From assembly GCF_963676685.1 (NCBI RefSeq), contig NC_092346.1, positions 45,133,289 through 45,197,288 of the forward strand: a stretch of 64,000 nucleotides of DNA, given 5' to 3'. How positions within the stretch are numbered: position 1 is the stretch's first letter; every line of letters begins with the position of its first letter. Source of the DNA: Mytilus edulis (taxonomy: Eukaryota > Mollusca > Bivalvia > Mytilida > Mytilidae). Shown one piece after another: positions 12,901-24,989 of the stretch. The position numbers and the translations under genes were made by a program. Below the pieces are notes generated by a model, which saw only the letters and a program-made list of their open reading frames with translations, did no database searches and had not been told where the DNA came from.

Positions 12901-15900
12901 ATGCTTCATACTTTGTTTATGGATGCCTCATTTTACGAAATTTCCGTCAATCCAATGACCAATGTCCTTGACCCCATTTTTATGGTTCAGTGACTACTTG
13001 ATAAAAAGTTAAGATTTTTTGCAATGTTAAATTCTCTCTTATTGTAAGTAATAGGATAACTATATTTGGTATGTGCATACCTTGCAAGGTCTTCATGTCT
13101 GTCGGACAGTTTTCATCTGACCTTGACCTCATTTCATGGATCAGTGAACAAGGTTAAGTTTTGGTGGTCAAGTCCATATCTCAGATACTATAAGCAATAG
13201 GTCTAGTCTATTCGGTGTATGTAAGCACTGTCAGGTGTACAGTGCTTCCATACACCATCAGGTGTACATGTCCAACTGGCAGGTGTCATCTGACCTTGAC
13301 CTTATTTTCATGGTTCAGTGGTTATAGTTAAGTTTTTGTGTTTTGGTCTGTTTTTCTTATACTGTATGCAATATGTCTACTATATTTGGTGTATGGAATG
13401 ATTGTAAGGTGTACATGTGTAGCAGGCAGGTGTCATTTGACCTTGACCTCATTTTCATGGTTCAGTGGTCAAATTTAAGTTTTTGAGTTTTGGTCTTTTC
13501 TTCTAATACTTTATGCAATAGGTCAACTATATTTAGTGTATGGAAATATTTTATGATCTCTATGTCAGTGGTGCAGGATTTATTTGACCTTGACCTCATT
13601 TTCACGGTTCATTGCTCAGTGTTAATTAAGTTAAGTGTTTTGGTCTGTTTTTCTTAAACTATAAGAAATAGGTCAACTATATTTGTTGTATGGAAGAATT
13701 CTTACCTGTACATGCATGTCTGGCATGGTTCATCTGACCTTTACCTCATTTTCATGGTTCATTGGTCAATGTTTAGTTTTCTTGGTTAATGTTAAGTTTA
13801 TGTGCACATGACAGTTGTATAAAAGCTTTATATTTAGGACTATCAACATAATATCAATGATTGGTAAAGAAGGCCAGACATTTCAGCGTGTGCACTCTTG
13901 TTTATATATTATATATTTTTTTCATAAGTGAGTTTCCGTATATTTCAGTTGGTAGAATTATCAAAGGCACAAGATGTAGAGGCTGGTGATGGCACCACAT
14001 CAGTGTGTGTTATTGCTGGTAGTCTGTTAGATGCTTGTCACAATCTCTTGGCCAAAGGTCAGTTTATTTCATTTATATTGTTGCTAAAATTGACTTAGTA
14101 CTGTATTTTTAAAAAGAATGAGCAGAAATCAAAAAAAATAGTCAAACAATTCAATGAAATGCATTTACTGTTTGGTAAAAGATATATATCATTACAAGAA
14201 AGTACAGTATTTTAAAAATCCTGCAGAAAAGAGCACTTCTACACATGGGATGTCAAGTTAAGATCACAATTTTAACAGACTTTAAAAAATATGGTTCATG
14301 ATTTGGGATTAAATGTAGGGACTGAGTAAAGAGTATAAAATAATAATAAATATGTAAAAACTTTTTTCTTCTTATACCTTCAGGAATCCACCCTACAAGT
14401 ATATCTGAGGCATTCCAGAAAGCTTCAGACAAAGCTATCAAGATACTTCAGGGCATTGCTACACCAGTTAAATTGTCAGATAGAGAATCTTTATTGAAAA
14501 GTGCATCCACGTCATTAAATTCTAAAGTAAGTAATATACAAGACGGGGACCATGCTGTGCGTTGCCAATGTCGCAATTTGCGATTTTTTGATCTGACGAC
14601 TAAATACGGCTGCTGGCGATATTTCTGGCGCCAACATTTTCTTATGTAAAAAAAATCATTTCTTGACAATATCGATCTCCATTTTAATTGGTAAAAGTTT
14701 TAAAAAAAAAGTAAATTTTACACAATTTTACCTGTCGACAAGTTTATGACTTTGTTTACGACCCCAAGCTAATCAACAGTTACAACAGGTGTCATAATCT
14801 GTTGTTACAGGTATTCCATTTATCGGACCACTGGCCTGTCAAAAACTCATTTTCAAGAATTTTTAAGAACAAAAAAATTTTGCTCGCTCGCCCCATATTT
14901 TTTTAGAGCAAATGTCCGAAGAACTATTTATCAAATTGGTGTGGCCTTAGTATTACATGTTAAATGATGTAAAGTGCAGGCTGAGTGCATAAATTTTTTT
15001 AATTAATCATAGTTTAAATTTTTGTAGAAGAAATAAAGACTAGCTGGTTCTAAAGTTTGCTCCAAGTTTTAAAACTGGCGATTTTTCTGGCTTCAAATTT
15101 TTGGGAGCCAGAGCAGCCCCTGCAAGATATTATTATTTTTTACTGTGCTGGATTCAAAAGATTTGGCAAACATAATGTTCAAAGATAAAGTGTCATTTCT
15201 CAGTTTGATGGTAACAAAAGAATACAAAATATATAGAAGTTTAAATGTCTTGTCAGAAAGTTGAGCTTTAAAAAGAAGATATCAGATGCAACACTTGAAT
15301 TTTGTGTTATTATGATTGCTAAATAAGGATACATTGAATAGTTAGTTTAAATTCCAAGGTTTAAGAAATGCACAATCCAAAAAGAAAACCGTAGAACAAA
15401 CTTTCCAGACATGAAACACGTACATTCTAAAAAAGAAGACGTATTGAAGCTTCTAACTGTCAGATTTTACAGTGGTTGGTTTTAAGAACAAAACATAACT
15501 TAACACACCAACATTATCAAGTGTCGGTAGAAACAAACAATATTGTCTTTGAATCCATTAATTTTAGTAAACATTACTGCACAGTATATTTTACTTATTC
15601 TACCAAGGAAATAGACTCATATGATTATCATGAATGCAACAAATACTTGATTTTGTCATAGGTGGTTTCTCAGTATTCAAGTTTGTTGTCACCAATAGCA
15701 GTTGATGCTGTGATGAAAGTAATAGATCCAGCAACAGCTACCAATGTTGATCTTCGAGATATTAAAATGGTGAAAAAGTTGGGGTAAGTATGTTTGTTTC
15801 TGATAATAAATTTCTGATAATAAATTTACTTCCTTGAAAAGTGTTATCTTTTAACCTTTCATAGTGATCAATTTAAAAAAAAAAGTTGTGTTTATACTCC

Positions 15901-18900
15901 TTGAAACATTTGTAAGAGGCTAGTTTTATTAGTTTCCGACTATGAATTATGTCTTTGGAGTGAACTGTTTCCAACTTTAATGTCTTACAGTCGAAGGTAA
16001 CTTAATTTTGTTTCTATACCCTCCTTAAAATTAGATTAATATCCTGGACAAAACCAGGAAAAACCCTATTACTTTTTGTTGCAAATGAGTAGGAACCCTG
16101 ATGCATGTATTTAGTTAACTATTACATGTTTGCTATATGAAGAAATTTCCAGTGTCACACTAATTCCTGGATTTTCATTTCTAAGAACATGCATGCCTTC
16201 TTAACCATGATATCTTCATTATTGTGTAACCTACTCAAAAGTTGAATTTGGAAAAATAGTTACTTATGTTTTGATTTGTTTATATTAACAAGTTTTTAAT
16301 TTTCACAGATCTTTGTCTTTTGATTGAACTTCCCATCTCACACACTTGAATATTGTTATATGAATATAAAATACACAATAATGATTAAACTTTTTTATCA
16401 TTAATTTTCATAACAGAGGAACAGTAGATGATACAGAGTTGATTGATGGATTAGTATTCTCACAGAAAACAACTGGTGCTGGTGGACCAAATAGAGTGGA
16501 AAAGGCAAAGATTGGTCTAATTCAGTTCTGTATATCACCACCTAAAACTGATGTAAGCTTCAATACAAAATATACCACAATCTGCTAGATTCTATGAACA
16601 ACTACTAAAACATAACATAAACATAACGTGTCCAATGTGTGAGGATATAACTAAAATCCTAGTTAACCAAATGTATTGATCTTATTGTGTGTTCAATATA
16701 AAAAGATGTGGTATGATTGCCAAGGAGACAAATCTCCACAAGAGACCAAATGACACAGAAATTAACAACTATAGGTTACCGTACGGCCTTCAACCATACC
16801 TGCCAATTGTCTCGTTTTGAGAGGAAGACTCCCGCGCAAACAAAGAAATTGCAGAAATCTTCCTGTGCGGGAGTATAAAATCTCCCGCTTTTGGATATTT
16901 TGACCTAGAATAACCCGCGTTCGTTATTCTCTTGCTTTTTCATTACTTTCAATAGAAATAAACAATCAGCGATCATTTGAAAACTTTGGTCAGTAGTTTT
17001 CATGTTCGATATATAAGTAATTGAAATTCAGTTCTGCTATGTCAACTCCAACAAGATAGAGGTCTTTGTCTGGACCAAGCGACAGTGTATTAAAAGAAGT
17101 AATAGGTAACTGCAAATCGAAATGTCAAGCAGATTTGAATGAAAGATTTTAAATTTTTACGACCAAGTTCACTTGGCAATGAATCTTTTAGCACATCATG
17201 TTCAATCAACTTTTCGATTTCTTCTGGTGGTATGTACAATGTTTGAAAGCATGCTTAGTGTGAGACTCACAACAAAATCAAAACATGGAATGTTATGAGT
17301 CATGAGATTCGGAGGTATTGAAAAAGGCTAAAATAAAAACCACCTTGTATAGATTATAACCAAAAAAAGAAATAAAGTATATCTATTAACTCCTATTGGT
17401 GTTTTGTAGATGACTACATAAACAGTTCATACATATATTTAACTTCAAAATGTCGTTTGTGCAAAATCTCCCCCTATGAATGTTTCAGAAGTTGGCAGGT
17501 ATGTCTTTAACAAAGAGCAGAACCCATACTGCATAGTCAGCTTTAAAAGGCCCTGCAATGACAAATGTAAAACAAATTCAAACGAGAAAACTAACAGCCT
17601 AATCTATGTTCAAAATAATGAACGAAAAACAAATATGTTACACAGCAACAAACGACAACCACTGAATTACAGGCTCCTAACTGCACATTTCTGAATTTAC
17701 CTTTTTCAGGTAAAATTCTGGAAACCAAAAATCTATATAAATGCATGATGAGTTTTTTTTCAAAAACAGACTTAAAAGGAACAGCATTAATCATCTAATA
17801 CCACTTTCCTTGAGGAAATTCCCAGATTTATTATAGCACAGAACAGAAATTTCATTGTTAAATTATAAATATTAAAAAAAAAAAAGCACATTATTAGTGA
17901 CCACATCTTTTTTAATTTTAATACAAATTAATCAAAAGAACAATGTTGCAACTTATCTGTTCTGTAAATTTTAATTTGAAAAATTGCTATAACTCTTGAC
18001 TGGCAAAAAAGGACATTTTCAATGGAAAAAAAAATACCAATTTTTTTGTCAATTATTCATGGAAAAGCTTTTAAAAAATGTAAAAGGTTATCACATAGTA
18101 GTAAGGAAAAAACAAAAAATAGTCCACAAACCATTATAACAAAAAGCTATAATTATTTTTTTTATTAATGTACCTAGTCTTTAAAACTTAAAGTGACCTC
18201 AGTTCTATACAGACTTATGCAGTTTCTTCTCTACTGGTTGTACTTGTTTTTTTTTAAATTAAGTATCCTACCTACAACCATCAATTAAGCTTATCTGCAC
18301 ATTATCATGAAGTGATCTATTGACTCAATAAAATACTGAAGACATTAATTTCAGTATAATCATACATTTATTCACAGATGGACAACAGTGTTATTGTATC
18401 AGATTATACACAGATGGATAGAGTTTTACGAGAGGAAAGACAGTATATCTTGGATATTGTTAAAAAAGTAAAAAAGGCAGGCTGCAATGTTCTGCTTATA
18501 CAGAAATCTATTTTAAGGTTAGTAATTCAAAGTATAGAAAACATAATGTTGCCAGATTTAGATTAAGGAAATAGTAGTATTGTATTGGAAGATATGAGGT
18601 TATCAAATTGCAAATTGATGGTCACTGAGTTTCATGCACTGGTGTCTGTGAACTGATTGTGACTGTTGAATCCTAAATTGGTATCTGCAAATACTTTTCT
18701 CACCTTTCTAATGCAACAGAAGGAAAACTTGCTAAATCATACATTATAAAATCAGTCTCATGACATCTGTAATTTTGTGCAAAATTTCAGACCATCAATC
18801 TTTGAAAACATGCCCTGAAATGTTTTTTTCAAAATCAAATCAAAACAATGTTGTATTAAAATTCGACTTGACAAACTATAAGTATTATCTTCTATACCAG

Positions 18901-21900
18901 ATGTTACTTTTACAACTGATCAAGAAATTTCAATAAAGAAATGAAAGAACAAATGTTCAGTTTTTCATTCCTGTTACATTTGATAGTCAAGTTCATAAAT
19001 TGTATCTTACAGACATCTGAAACATACTGTATATAAAACTTACACTTGATTATGAATTTTAAATGTTCTATTTTAGAGATGCTGTTAGTGATTTAGCTCT
19101 ACATTTCTTAGCAAAGATGAAAATTTTAGTTGTTAAAGATATAGAAAGAGAAGATATTGAATTTGTTTGTAAGGTAAGACATTGATTTAAAAGAGACATT
19201 TCATGTTAGAGGCCTAGCAATGGACTTTATGATCTGAATGATCAATAACTTTTTTTGTGCATTTTCAAAATCAGAAAAGAAAGGATATTGGGTGGATGAA
19301 CTTGTGACAAAAATCTCTTGTTATATTTGTGAAAAGTCAACTTTCATATTAGGATACCTATATTTACATTCTAGTTATATTTTTCAGTCAGTAGGATGTA
19401 AACCAATTGCAAGTATAGACCATTTCTTACCAGAGAACATGGGTAGTGCTGAATTAGTGGAAGAAGTACAGACAGGATCAAGTAAAATTGTCAAGGTAAT
19501 TGTACTGTACAAAATTCTCTATTTTCTTGTAGCAACAAAACTAAAAAAAAATGATACATAAAAAATAAAAGGATATGGAGTAAATGTACATGGGACAAAT
19601 CGCACACAATACATAGAAAAAATAAAAATTATCAATGAACAGGGCTTTTATTCCTGTTCTTCATCTAGAAAAACTGGGTATAATATTAACAAAGTACACA
19701 AAGATACACATGAAAAGCTGTCATACAATATCAAACAAAAGGGAACTGTGTTATGCTACTGAATTGATTACATTTAAAGTATAGATGTTTTTTATGCCCC
19801 CGCCGTAGCAGAGAGGGCATTAAGTTATACCCATGGTCGTCTGTTCGTACGTACGTCCCCAAATTGGTTTCTGTTCTTGCCTCAACCAAATATTATGAAA
19901 CTAATACACAATGCTTATCACCACAAAACACAGATCAAGTTTGAATTTTGGTGGCCTCACTCTAACCGTTCTAGAGTTATGCCCCTTTATAAATGTAAAA
20001 ATTGCAAAATTTTTAGTCTGTTCTCTAACTTAAGTTTGCCTCTACCAAATGTTATGAAACTTATGCACAATGCTTAATACCATCAAATACAGATCAAATT
20101 TGAATTTTGGTAGCTCCACTCTAACCGTTTCAGAGTTATGCCCCTTTATAAATGGAAAAATTGCAAAATTTTTAGTTTCTGTTTCCTTACTTTAGTTTGC
20201 CTCAACCAAATGTTATGAAACTTGTACAGAATGCTTTTTACCACAAAATACAGATCATGTTTGAATTTTGGTAGTGTCAATCTAACTGTTCAAGAGTTGT
20301 GCTCCATTATAAATAGAAAAATTACAAAATTTTTAGTTTTCGTTCTATTACTTAAGTTTGCCTCAACCAAATGTTATGAAACTTACACACAATGCTAATT
20401 ACCACAAAACACAGATCAAGTTTGAATTTTGGTGGGGTCACTTTAACCATTCTCGAGTTATGCCCCTTTATAAATGAAAAAAAAAAATGCAAAATTTGTA
20501 GTTTTCCTTCTGTAACTTAAGTTTGCCCCAACCAAATATATGAAACCTATACACAATACTTATTACCACAAAACTCAGATCAAGTACAAATTTGGGTAGC
20601 TTCACTTTTATTGTTGTAGAGTTATGTCCCTTTATAATGTTGTATGCAAACGGGCATCATCTGTGTCCATGGGGACACATTCTCCATTTATTTATTTGTA
20701 CGTAACATTAAAAACCTATTCCACATTTTCAAATATAATTGTGTCAAACCTCTGATCTGAAAGTGTGATATTTTCAAATAAAGATGCAAAATAAGAATGA
20801 AGACAAAGTATATTTTGAAACGTACCAACCAAGCTATTTAAATTATTATCCTGAATACAAAGTTTAAGAAGAGTGTATATGTTTGGAAATCATTGCAAAG
20901 ACAATTTGTACATCATTAGACGGCTATCTATAAGTAGAAAATAGTAAATGATTTGAAAGGAATGCATCGATTTAAATCTTTTTTCAGATTACTGGAATGG
21001 CTATTCCCGGGAAATGTGTCACAGTACTTATGAGAGGATCTAACAAACTTGTGCTAGAAGAAGCTGATAGATCACTCCACGATGCCCTGTGTGTCATCAG
21101 ATGTCTTGTCAAAGAAAGGTATGGTGAAGATAATAAATATAATGGTTTTTTAAATCGTCATGAAATTATGATTTGCCAAATGAATGATTACTGGCTGGCA
21201 GCCTGAAAAGCTTTTTAAGAAAATTTGAGTAAGTTTAGTTTTATTTACCAGCTATGAAATTTTTTTTCAGTACAGTGATTCCAGTGCCAACAACATGTGT
21301 TAGTTGAATAATTTCATCGAAGACTCGCAGAAACATGTCATTGCATTGAACACACACACTTTGTATAATACTTTTCTTGCTATTGCTAATATAAAGAGTA
21401 TAGGCATCATGTTTTGGTCGAGGTTAGAAATATATAAACGGCTTATCTAGTCTGTTTTATTGGACTGTGTCCATTAAATAGAATAAACAATATAAAAGAT
21501 CCTTATAACTTTTTGATAAGAATTTGATAACAGATGAGTTGGCTTGACTGAAATATACCACAACAATTTTTCCTTAAGTATGTATTGTGTTAATTTCAGG
21601 TCCATTATTGCTGGAGGTGGAGCACCTGAAATAGAACTATCTCTACAATTGATGGAATATGCCAATACCCTGTTAGGAACAGAACAGTATTGTTTTAGAG
21701 CATTTGCTGAAGCATTAGAAATCATCCCATTTACATTGGCTGAAAACGCCGGATTAAATCCCATTGCTACAGTTACAGAACTCAGAAATAGACATGCTGA
21801 AGGAGAGAAAACAGCTGGTATTAATGTCAGAAAGGTATGTACATTTAAATTAATGGATTTTCAAGACAGGTGTATTGAAGAAAGATTTTGAGTTTTATAT

Positions 21901-23135
21901 TAAAGTAAGAAGATGTGGAATTGTTGCCAATGATACAGCTCTCCACAAAAAAACATAGAATTTACCAAATATAAGTCATCGTACATCCTTTCACAATGAG
22001 CAAAACCAAAACAATGTAGTCAGCCTCAAAACTTCCTGAAATGACAAATGAAAAACAATTCATTCAAGGAAACTAGCGGCCTGACTTGTGTAAACAACAA
22101 TGTGATGGCCATCTCTAGAAATCTATCTCCACATTATAAATAAAAACAGGATTATGATATACCTTTGCTGTACAGATATTTATTGTTCAAATATTCAAGA
22201 AGGGACTATTATTTTTAGACAAATGTATTGCGTTTTAGCCTCATACTGCTAATTAAACTGATCATTAGTAATAGTTATACTTTATAATTATTATTGAAAC
22301 TTGTATTAAAGCATCATCATCTTGTATGTGCACATAAATTTAATTCCAATTTCTGTTTCTACAGGGTGCAATTACCAATATCTTAGAAGAGAATGTCCTA
22401 CAGCCACTTCTTGTATCAACTAGTGCCATTCATTTAGCATCTGAGACTGTAAGAAGTATCATGAAAATTGATGATATTGTAAGTATATAAAATAGAAGAT
22501 ACAATAAGATTGCCAATGAGTAACTACTTGATTTCTAATGGCATAGATTTAAGCTACTAAAGATCACAGTATGGCCTTCAACAATAAGCAATACCTACAT
22601 TGTATAAGCAGCTACATAGTTGTGACAATTCAAACAAAAATAAATTAATAAACAGCCTGATTTCTGACAGAAGAAAATTAAAAAAATAAACAAATATCAC
22701 AAACAGCAACCACTGAATAACAGCCCCCTAAATGGATAGGCACTATATAATTTAAATGGTCTCATAATTCCTATTTTCATTATCTGCTTCATATTAGTTT
22801 CTTAAAACAGATATTGCATATTTTGCCTTCATATTCTTGATCCTATTGATGCCACAAAATAGTATTGAATTTATTTGTGCTGAGGGCTGTTACAAGTATT
22901 TGGGGTTGTGGGAGTGGTTTTCTTTAAGCATGATATGAAATTTTCATTTAATAAACTGAAACCACCCACATTTCATTAGTTTTAGTGTCTCGTATCACCC
23001 AATCTAGAATCCTTATTATTCCAAACATAGCAATGAAAAATAGTTTATAACAATTTATAAATTTGAAAGTAGAAGCTATAAATTAGAATTTATATATGCT
23101 AAATGTTTATGTTTCAGGTGATGTGTATTAGATAA
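3961..23135 (+). CDS. CCT4: T-complex protein 1 subunit delta (CCT4), 14 exons, 532 aa
   Basis: Subunit of the hetero-oligomeric cytosolic TRiC/CCT chaperonin, a double eight-membered ring that folds actin, tubulin and other proteins with ATP. Coding exons: 3961-4063, 11951-12003, 12340-12429, 13949-14057, 14384-14526, 15662-15783, 16417-16552, 18378-18517, 19077-19173, 19388-19495, 20988-21118, 21600-21834, 22365-22478, 23118-23135. All introns are GT-AG and all junctions join in phase, giving 1599 nt. Family landmarks: LGPRGMDKM (44-52), NDGATIL (64-70) and the ATPase motif GDGTTS (95-100). These are followed by delta-type [62 protein letters not shown] (416-423), [26 protein letters not shown] and a C-terminus KIDDIVMCIR, close to the animal CCT4 ending. 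Length matches vertebrate CCT4 (about 539 aa). The start ATG begins [13 protein letters not shown], a low-complexity N-terminus usual for CCT4. Nothing is broken. Introns 1, 3, 7 and 10 carry mobile elements. Confidence 0.97.
4435..5830. mobile_element. MITE with terminal inverted repeats of about 95 bp, split by a piggyBac-like insertion
   Basis: The left arm (AGGTTGGGGACAACCC..., 4435 to about 4530) and right arm (about 5735-5830) are inverted copies. Both include CCAAATGGGGAACT, CCCCAAATGAGTAACAATCC and CATTTGAGTAATCATTT. Removing the inner element (4774-5729 plus one TTAA) leaves a non-coding element of about 440 bp. GTGAT occurs just outside both ends and may be the target duplication. 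The superfamily is not clear. Confidence 0.7.
4774..5729. mobile_element. piggyBac-like non-autonomous element with TTAA target duplication
   Basis: TTAA stands at 4770-4773 and again at 5730-5733. Between them the ends are inverted: CCCTTAGACTGCT at the left and AGCAGCCTAAGGG at the right. TTAA duplication with CCCTT-type tips is the hallmark of piggyBac elements. The left end carries a repeated CGCGACTATWGTCG motif. A short frame from 5043 ([16 protein letters not shown]) soon meets stops, so no complete transposase is present. It sits inside the MITE at 4435-5830 and is therefore younger than it. Confidence 0.7.
6214..7058 (+). mobile_element. Tandem-repeat element, GTCGAGCC head and CCGCGGAACCC hairpin tail (family A, copy 1)
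   Basis: Inserted within a T-run of the left mariner TIR (TTTTT before, TTTTTT after), so its ends are defined by comparison with the uninterrupted right TIR. The head is GTCGAGCCTTCGACTTTAGTC. The core is four tandem units of about 180-190 bp, each with a GTGGTTAAAGTTTTT-like start and ACTTGGACAGAAGCTT inside, beginning near 6289, 6481, 6671 and 6850. The tail is GGCGAGACACTGGGTTCCGC, completing the palindrome GGGTTCCGCGGAACCC, then TTACAAA. A hairpin tail, tandem core and insertion between Ts fit a non-autonomous Helentron-like element; no protein is encoded. Confidence 0.75.
7595..8758. mobile_element. Inverted-repeat element nested in the mariner body
   Basis: A terminal inverted repeat of about 45 bp joins 7595-7640 to 8713-8758. 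Both arms contain TAAATTAAAATATTG, TTTGTTTGCCCTTT and CCGACC. The interior is non-coding, with a second imperfect pairing of TTTATTT/CCTACC-rich sequence. The right end lies 17 bp beyond the transposase stop codon. No clear target duplication was seen. It may be a MITE of unknown superfamily, or an internal palindromic part of the mariner element itself. Confidence 0.5.
8775..10096 (-). pseudogene. Tc1/mariner (IS630-type, DDE_3) transposase, broken
   Basis: Would cut and paste the surrounding 6159-10807 element. Reading on the - strand, 10096-9836 gives an N-terminal helix-turn-helix region ([20 protein letters not shown], then [17 protein letters not shown]) and stops at TAG. The same frame continues ([38 protein letters not shown]) until a one-base frameshift near 9670-9690. 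The catalytic domain is then open from about 9660 to 8775, reading [10 protein letters not shown], then [17 protein letters not shown]. The DDE triad is visible: D in DETW, D in VMDNASYH and E in LNPIELIWG. There are 83 residues between the second D and the E, far from the usual 34-41, with an insertion of roughly 45 residues. The tail is very acidic ([17 protein letters not shown]). At least one nonsense and one frameshift mutation make it inactive as written. Confidence 0.88.
11445..11847. mobile_element. Foldback element built of 20-bp iterons
   Basis: Tips are TAGGACTC at 11445 and GAGTCCTA at 11847. The left arm (to about 11547) repeats ACGCTAAAGTGCGATGGT-like units four or five times. 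The right arm (from about 11696) carries the same iteron inverted about seven times (CATCGCACTTTAGCGTGA). The middle is AT-rich and non-coding. It is a non-autonomous DNA element whose superfamily is unknown. It lies 100 bp upstream of CCT4 exon 2. Confidence 0.7.
12835..13900 (+). mobile_element. Tandem-repeat element, GTCGAGCC head and GCACTCTTG tail (family B, copy 1), in CCT4 intron 3
   Basis: Starts TTTTGTCGAGCCTGCGGC and ends ACATTTCAGCGTGTGCACTC, then TTG. The core is about five degenerate tandem units of roughly 120-165 bp, each containing TGACCTTGACCTCATTTTCA and a TATGCAATAGGTC / TATATTTGGTGTATGGAA motif. Further copies are at 24990, 42823 and 53384. The sequence type matches the widespread bivalve tandem-core elements. 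The frame 12772-12993 is part of it and not a gene. Confidence 0.75.
16706..17695 (+). repeat. SINE-like interspersed repeat, split by a hAT-like insertion (CCT4 intron 7)
   Basis: The first part (to 16794) reads GATGTGGTATGATTGCCAAG and runs to GTACGGCCTTCAAC. The second part resumes at 17504 (TAACAAAGAGCAGAACCCAT) and runs to CCACTGAATTACAGGCTCCT. Removing 16795-17503 restores a repeat of about 290 bp matching the copies at 48957, 59463 and 63092. Retroposon versus DNA origin cannot be settled from here, since no A/B box was identified. The ORFs 17476-17694 and 17591-17794 lie in it. Confidence 0.65.
16795..17503. mobile_element. hAT-like non-autonomous element inside the SINE-like repeat
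   Basis: Terminal inverted repeats are CATACCTGCCAA (16795) and TTGGCAGGTATG (17503). The 8-bp flanks CCTTCAAC and TCTTTAAC match at 6 of 8 positions, as expected for an aged 8-bp hAT target duplication. The interior is non-coding, with CTCCCGC motifs near the left end. Confidence 0.6.
19794..20687 (+). mobile_element. Tandem-repeat element with ATGCCCCCGCC head (family C), in CCT4 intron 10
   Basis: The head ATGCCCCCGCCGTAGCAGAG, then AGGGCAT, is preceded by a T-run. It is followed by five tandem units of about 158 bp, each with TTTGCCTCAACCAAATGTTA, AGATCAAGTTTGAATTTTGG and GAGTTATGCCCCTTTATAAA. The tail is ACGGGCATCATCTG followed by the hairpin TGTGTCCATGGGGACACA and T-rich DNA. ATGCCC at the head and GGGCAT just before the tail hairpin form the asymmetric inverted repeat seen in Helentron-type elements. 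The ORF 19877-20077 is repeat sequence. Confidence 0.7.
21908..22735 (+). repeat. Two decayed SINE-like repeat copies in CCT4 introns 12 and 13
   Basis: Copies at about 21908-22130 and 22493-22735 follow the same order of motifs as the other copies: AAGATGTGG / GATTGCCAATGA, CTTTCACAATGAGCAA, AATGACAAATG, AACTAGCGGCCTGA, CAACCACTGAATAACAG. They flank exon 13 (22365-22478) of CCT4 and are much more diverged than the copies at 48957 and 59463. Confidence 0.55.
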
Positions 23136-24987
23136 TCATCTTTTGGACCATGCTGGTGGTATATAGATACATGTGACACATAGGACACTCATCTACAAAC
23201 TCTGGTCATAAATCTATCATCCACTAAGTGTTCAGGACAAAGCTTTTTATATACCCTTTATTGATGTGATCTAATGATAATTTAAAATAAAACTGGTACC
23301 CTGTGTACTCCAGTTGGTTATATTTATTTACAAAATCAATTTGCTTTTCCAGTCTGATACATTGTGAATATTTCACTTATAAGTATTAAACATTGAATTT
23401 ACATACAGATTGGATAACTTTTTTCTAATCAGCTGGAAATTAGCATGTGGCTTTAGTTTTATTATGGAATAACAAACTGTATATATTTAATAGTTACGGG
23501 AAATTTGACTTGGTAGTCAATACAATGAATCTGTAAATGTGAATTTCTTTTGATAAAAACCGAAAAAGAAGGTAATGAAAAGCAAAATTGCTGTTTTATT
23601 TACTTCTTTAATAGTGCTATATAAACAATACTTGTTCGTTTTAAGTATCCATGTTAAGAAATGGGCATTATGAACAAATTTTATTAAAAAAGAAGAAGGA
23701 AAAGGCTCAATTTTTTCAGTTAAGTTATTTACAGTGAAATCTTTTTACAGAAGCTTATGTATGGACACGATCAGATCTTAAATTATTATTACTTAGTAAT
23801 TGTAGATTCCTACACAAAAGTTCACTTTAAACAAGTTTCACACAAATGTATGTCTCAGATTCCAACAAACTTTTTATATTTTTCTTTTTTTGATGCAATT
23901 CACATGATATTTATTATTTGTAATATACAAAAAATGTGTGAAATAAATTTTTGTACTGAATTTTGTGTCTGAATTGTCTGCCTAATATTCAAAGCTTTGT
24001 AAACATGCAGAAAGATGGTCATGTCCTTAATGTTTCTTTGTGATTTCCATTCCATCATTTATCCTGATTTTCCATTGGCATTCAATAATTCCAGGACCTT
24101 CGTTCTGAACTGCCTCTATTACAGGACCTACCTATTGGATTTATTGTTAATTTCTTCTCATCTTTAACATGCATGAAATATTTTCCACTGGACTTTAAGC
24201 AATCAATCTACTCCATCAAAAATCAATCAATGTGAAACAGAAAGGGATTTATTTCTTCTGAGTCTGAACCTTGGTTTCACATAAATATTTATTACATGAA
24301 TTGGGACAAGTAATTAATCCTAAACCTATTCATTTTAAATGTAAACAACCCTTACATTGTGGATGCACTTTTAAAGCATTGATTACATTCATTGTATCAA
24401 AAATATGAATAAAAGCATATAATGTGTATATATCAACGAGAGAGCAATCCAACAACACAAATTAACAACATCTATGTCAATCTATAGCTTTTAACAAAAG
24501 AAGAATGTCCTTACAATATCTAAGAATAAAAGGTTATTAGCAAAACTAGATAGCTGTCCATATCACATTCTTCATTAACAATTGTAATACAATGTACATG
24601 CTGAGAGTATGAAACCAAAACCTTAAAAAAAAAAGATATTTTGCTGCTTATCTGCCAACTGCCAAGTGTTAATGATTTTGTCCATGTAGGTTGATATTTC
24701 GTCTATAAACTTTCTTTGTAAGCAGGTACATTGAAAACTCCACTCAGCAATAAGTCTAGAAAACTGGCTATATGCATTTGATGTTAAACTGTACTTCATT
24801 ACAGGATTGTATAATAGACCAGTAAGATAAAAGGTGTAGGATACACAATTACTTTTACTGATATAGATTGATATTAAGTATGGGAAGACCTAGTTTAATA
24901 ATAAGTTCAAATAATAAGTTCAAATTAGTTTTGAACTAGCTTTCAGTAACTTAGACTTCTAAATGGTACTTTGTTTCTTTCATCTTT
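23136..24987 (+). other. CCT4 3' UTR and downstream sequence
   Basis: After the TAA stop, the first AATAAA is at 23286-23291, a candidate polyadenylation signal. No further coding exon or clear repeat was seen to 24987. Confidence 0.5.
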
Positions 24988-24989
24988 TT

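Noticed and set aside
18378-18566. 62-codon ORF as a separate gene
   Set aside because: It is CCT4 exon 8 (18378-18517) read on into the following intron.
21474-21764. 96-codon minus-strand ORF
   Set aside because: It is antisense to CCT4 exon 12, whose plus-strand frame is clearly the conserved chaperonin sequence.
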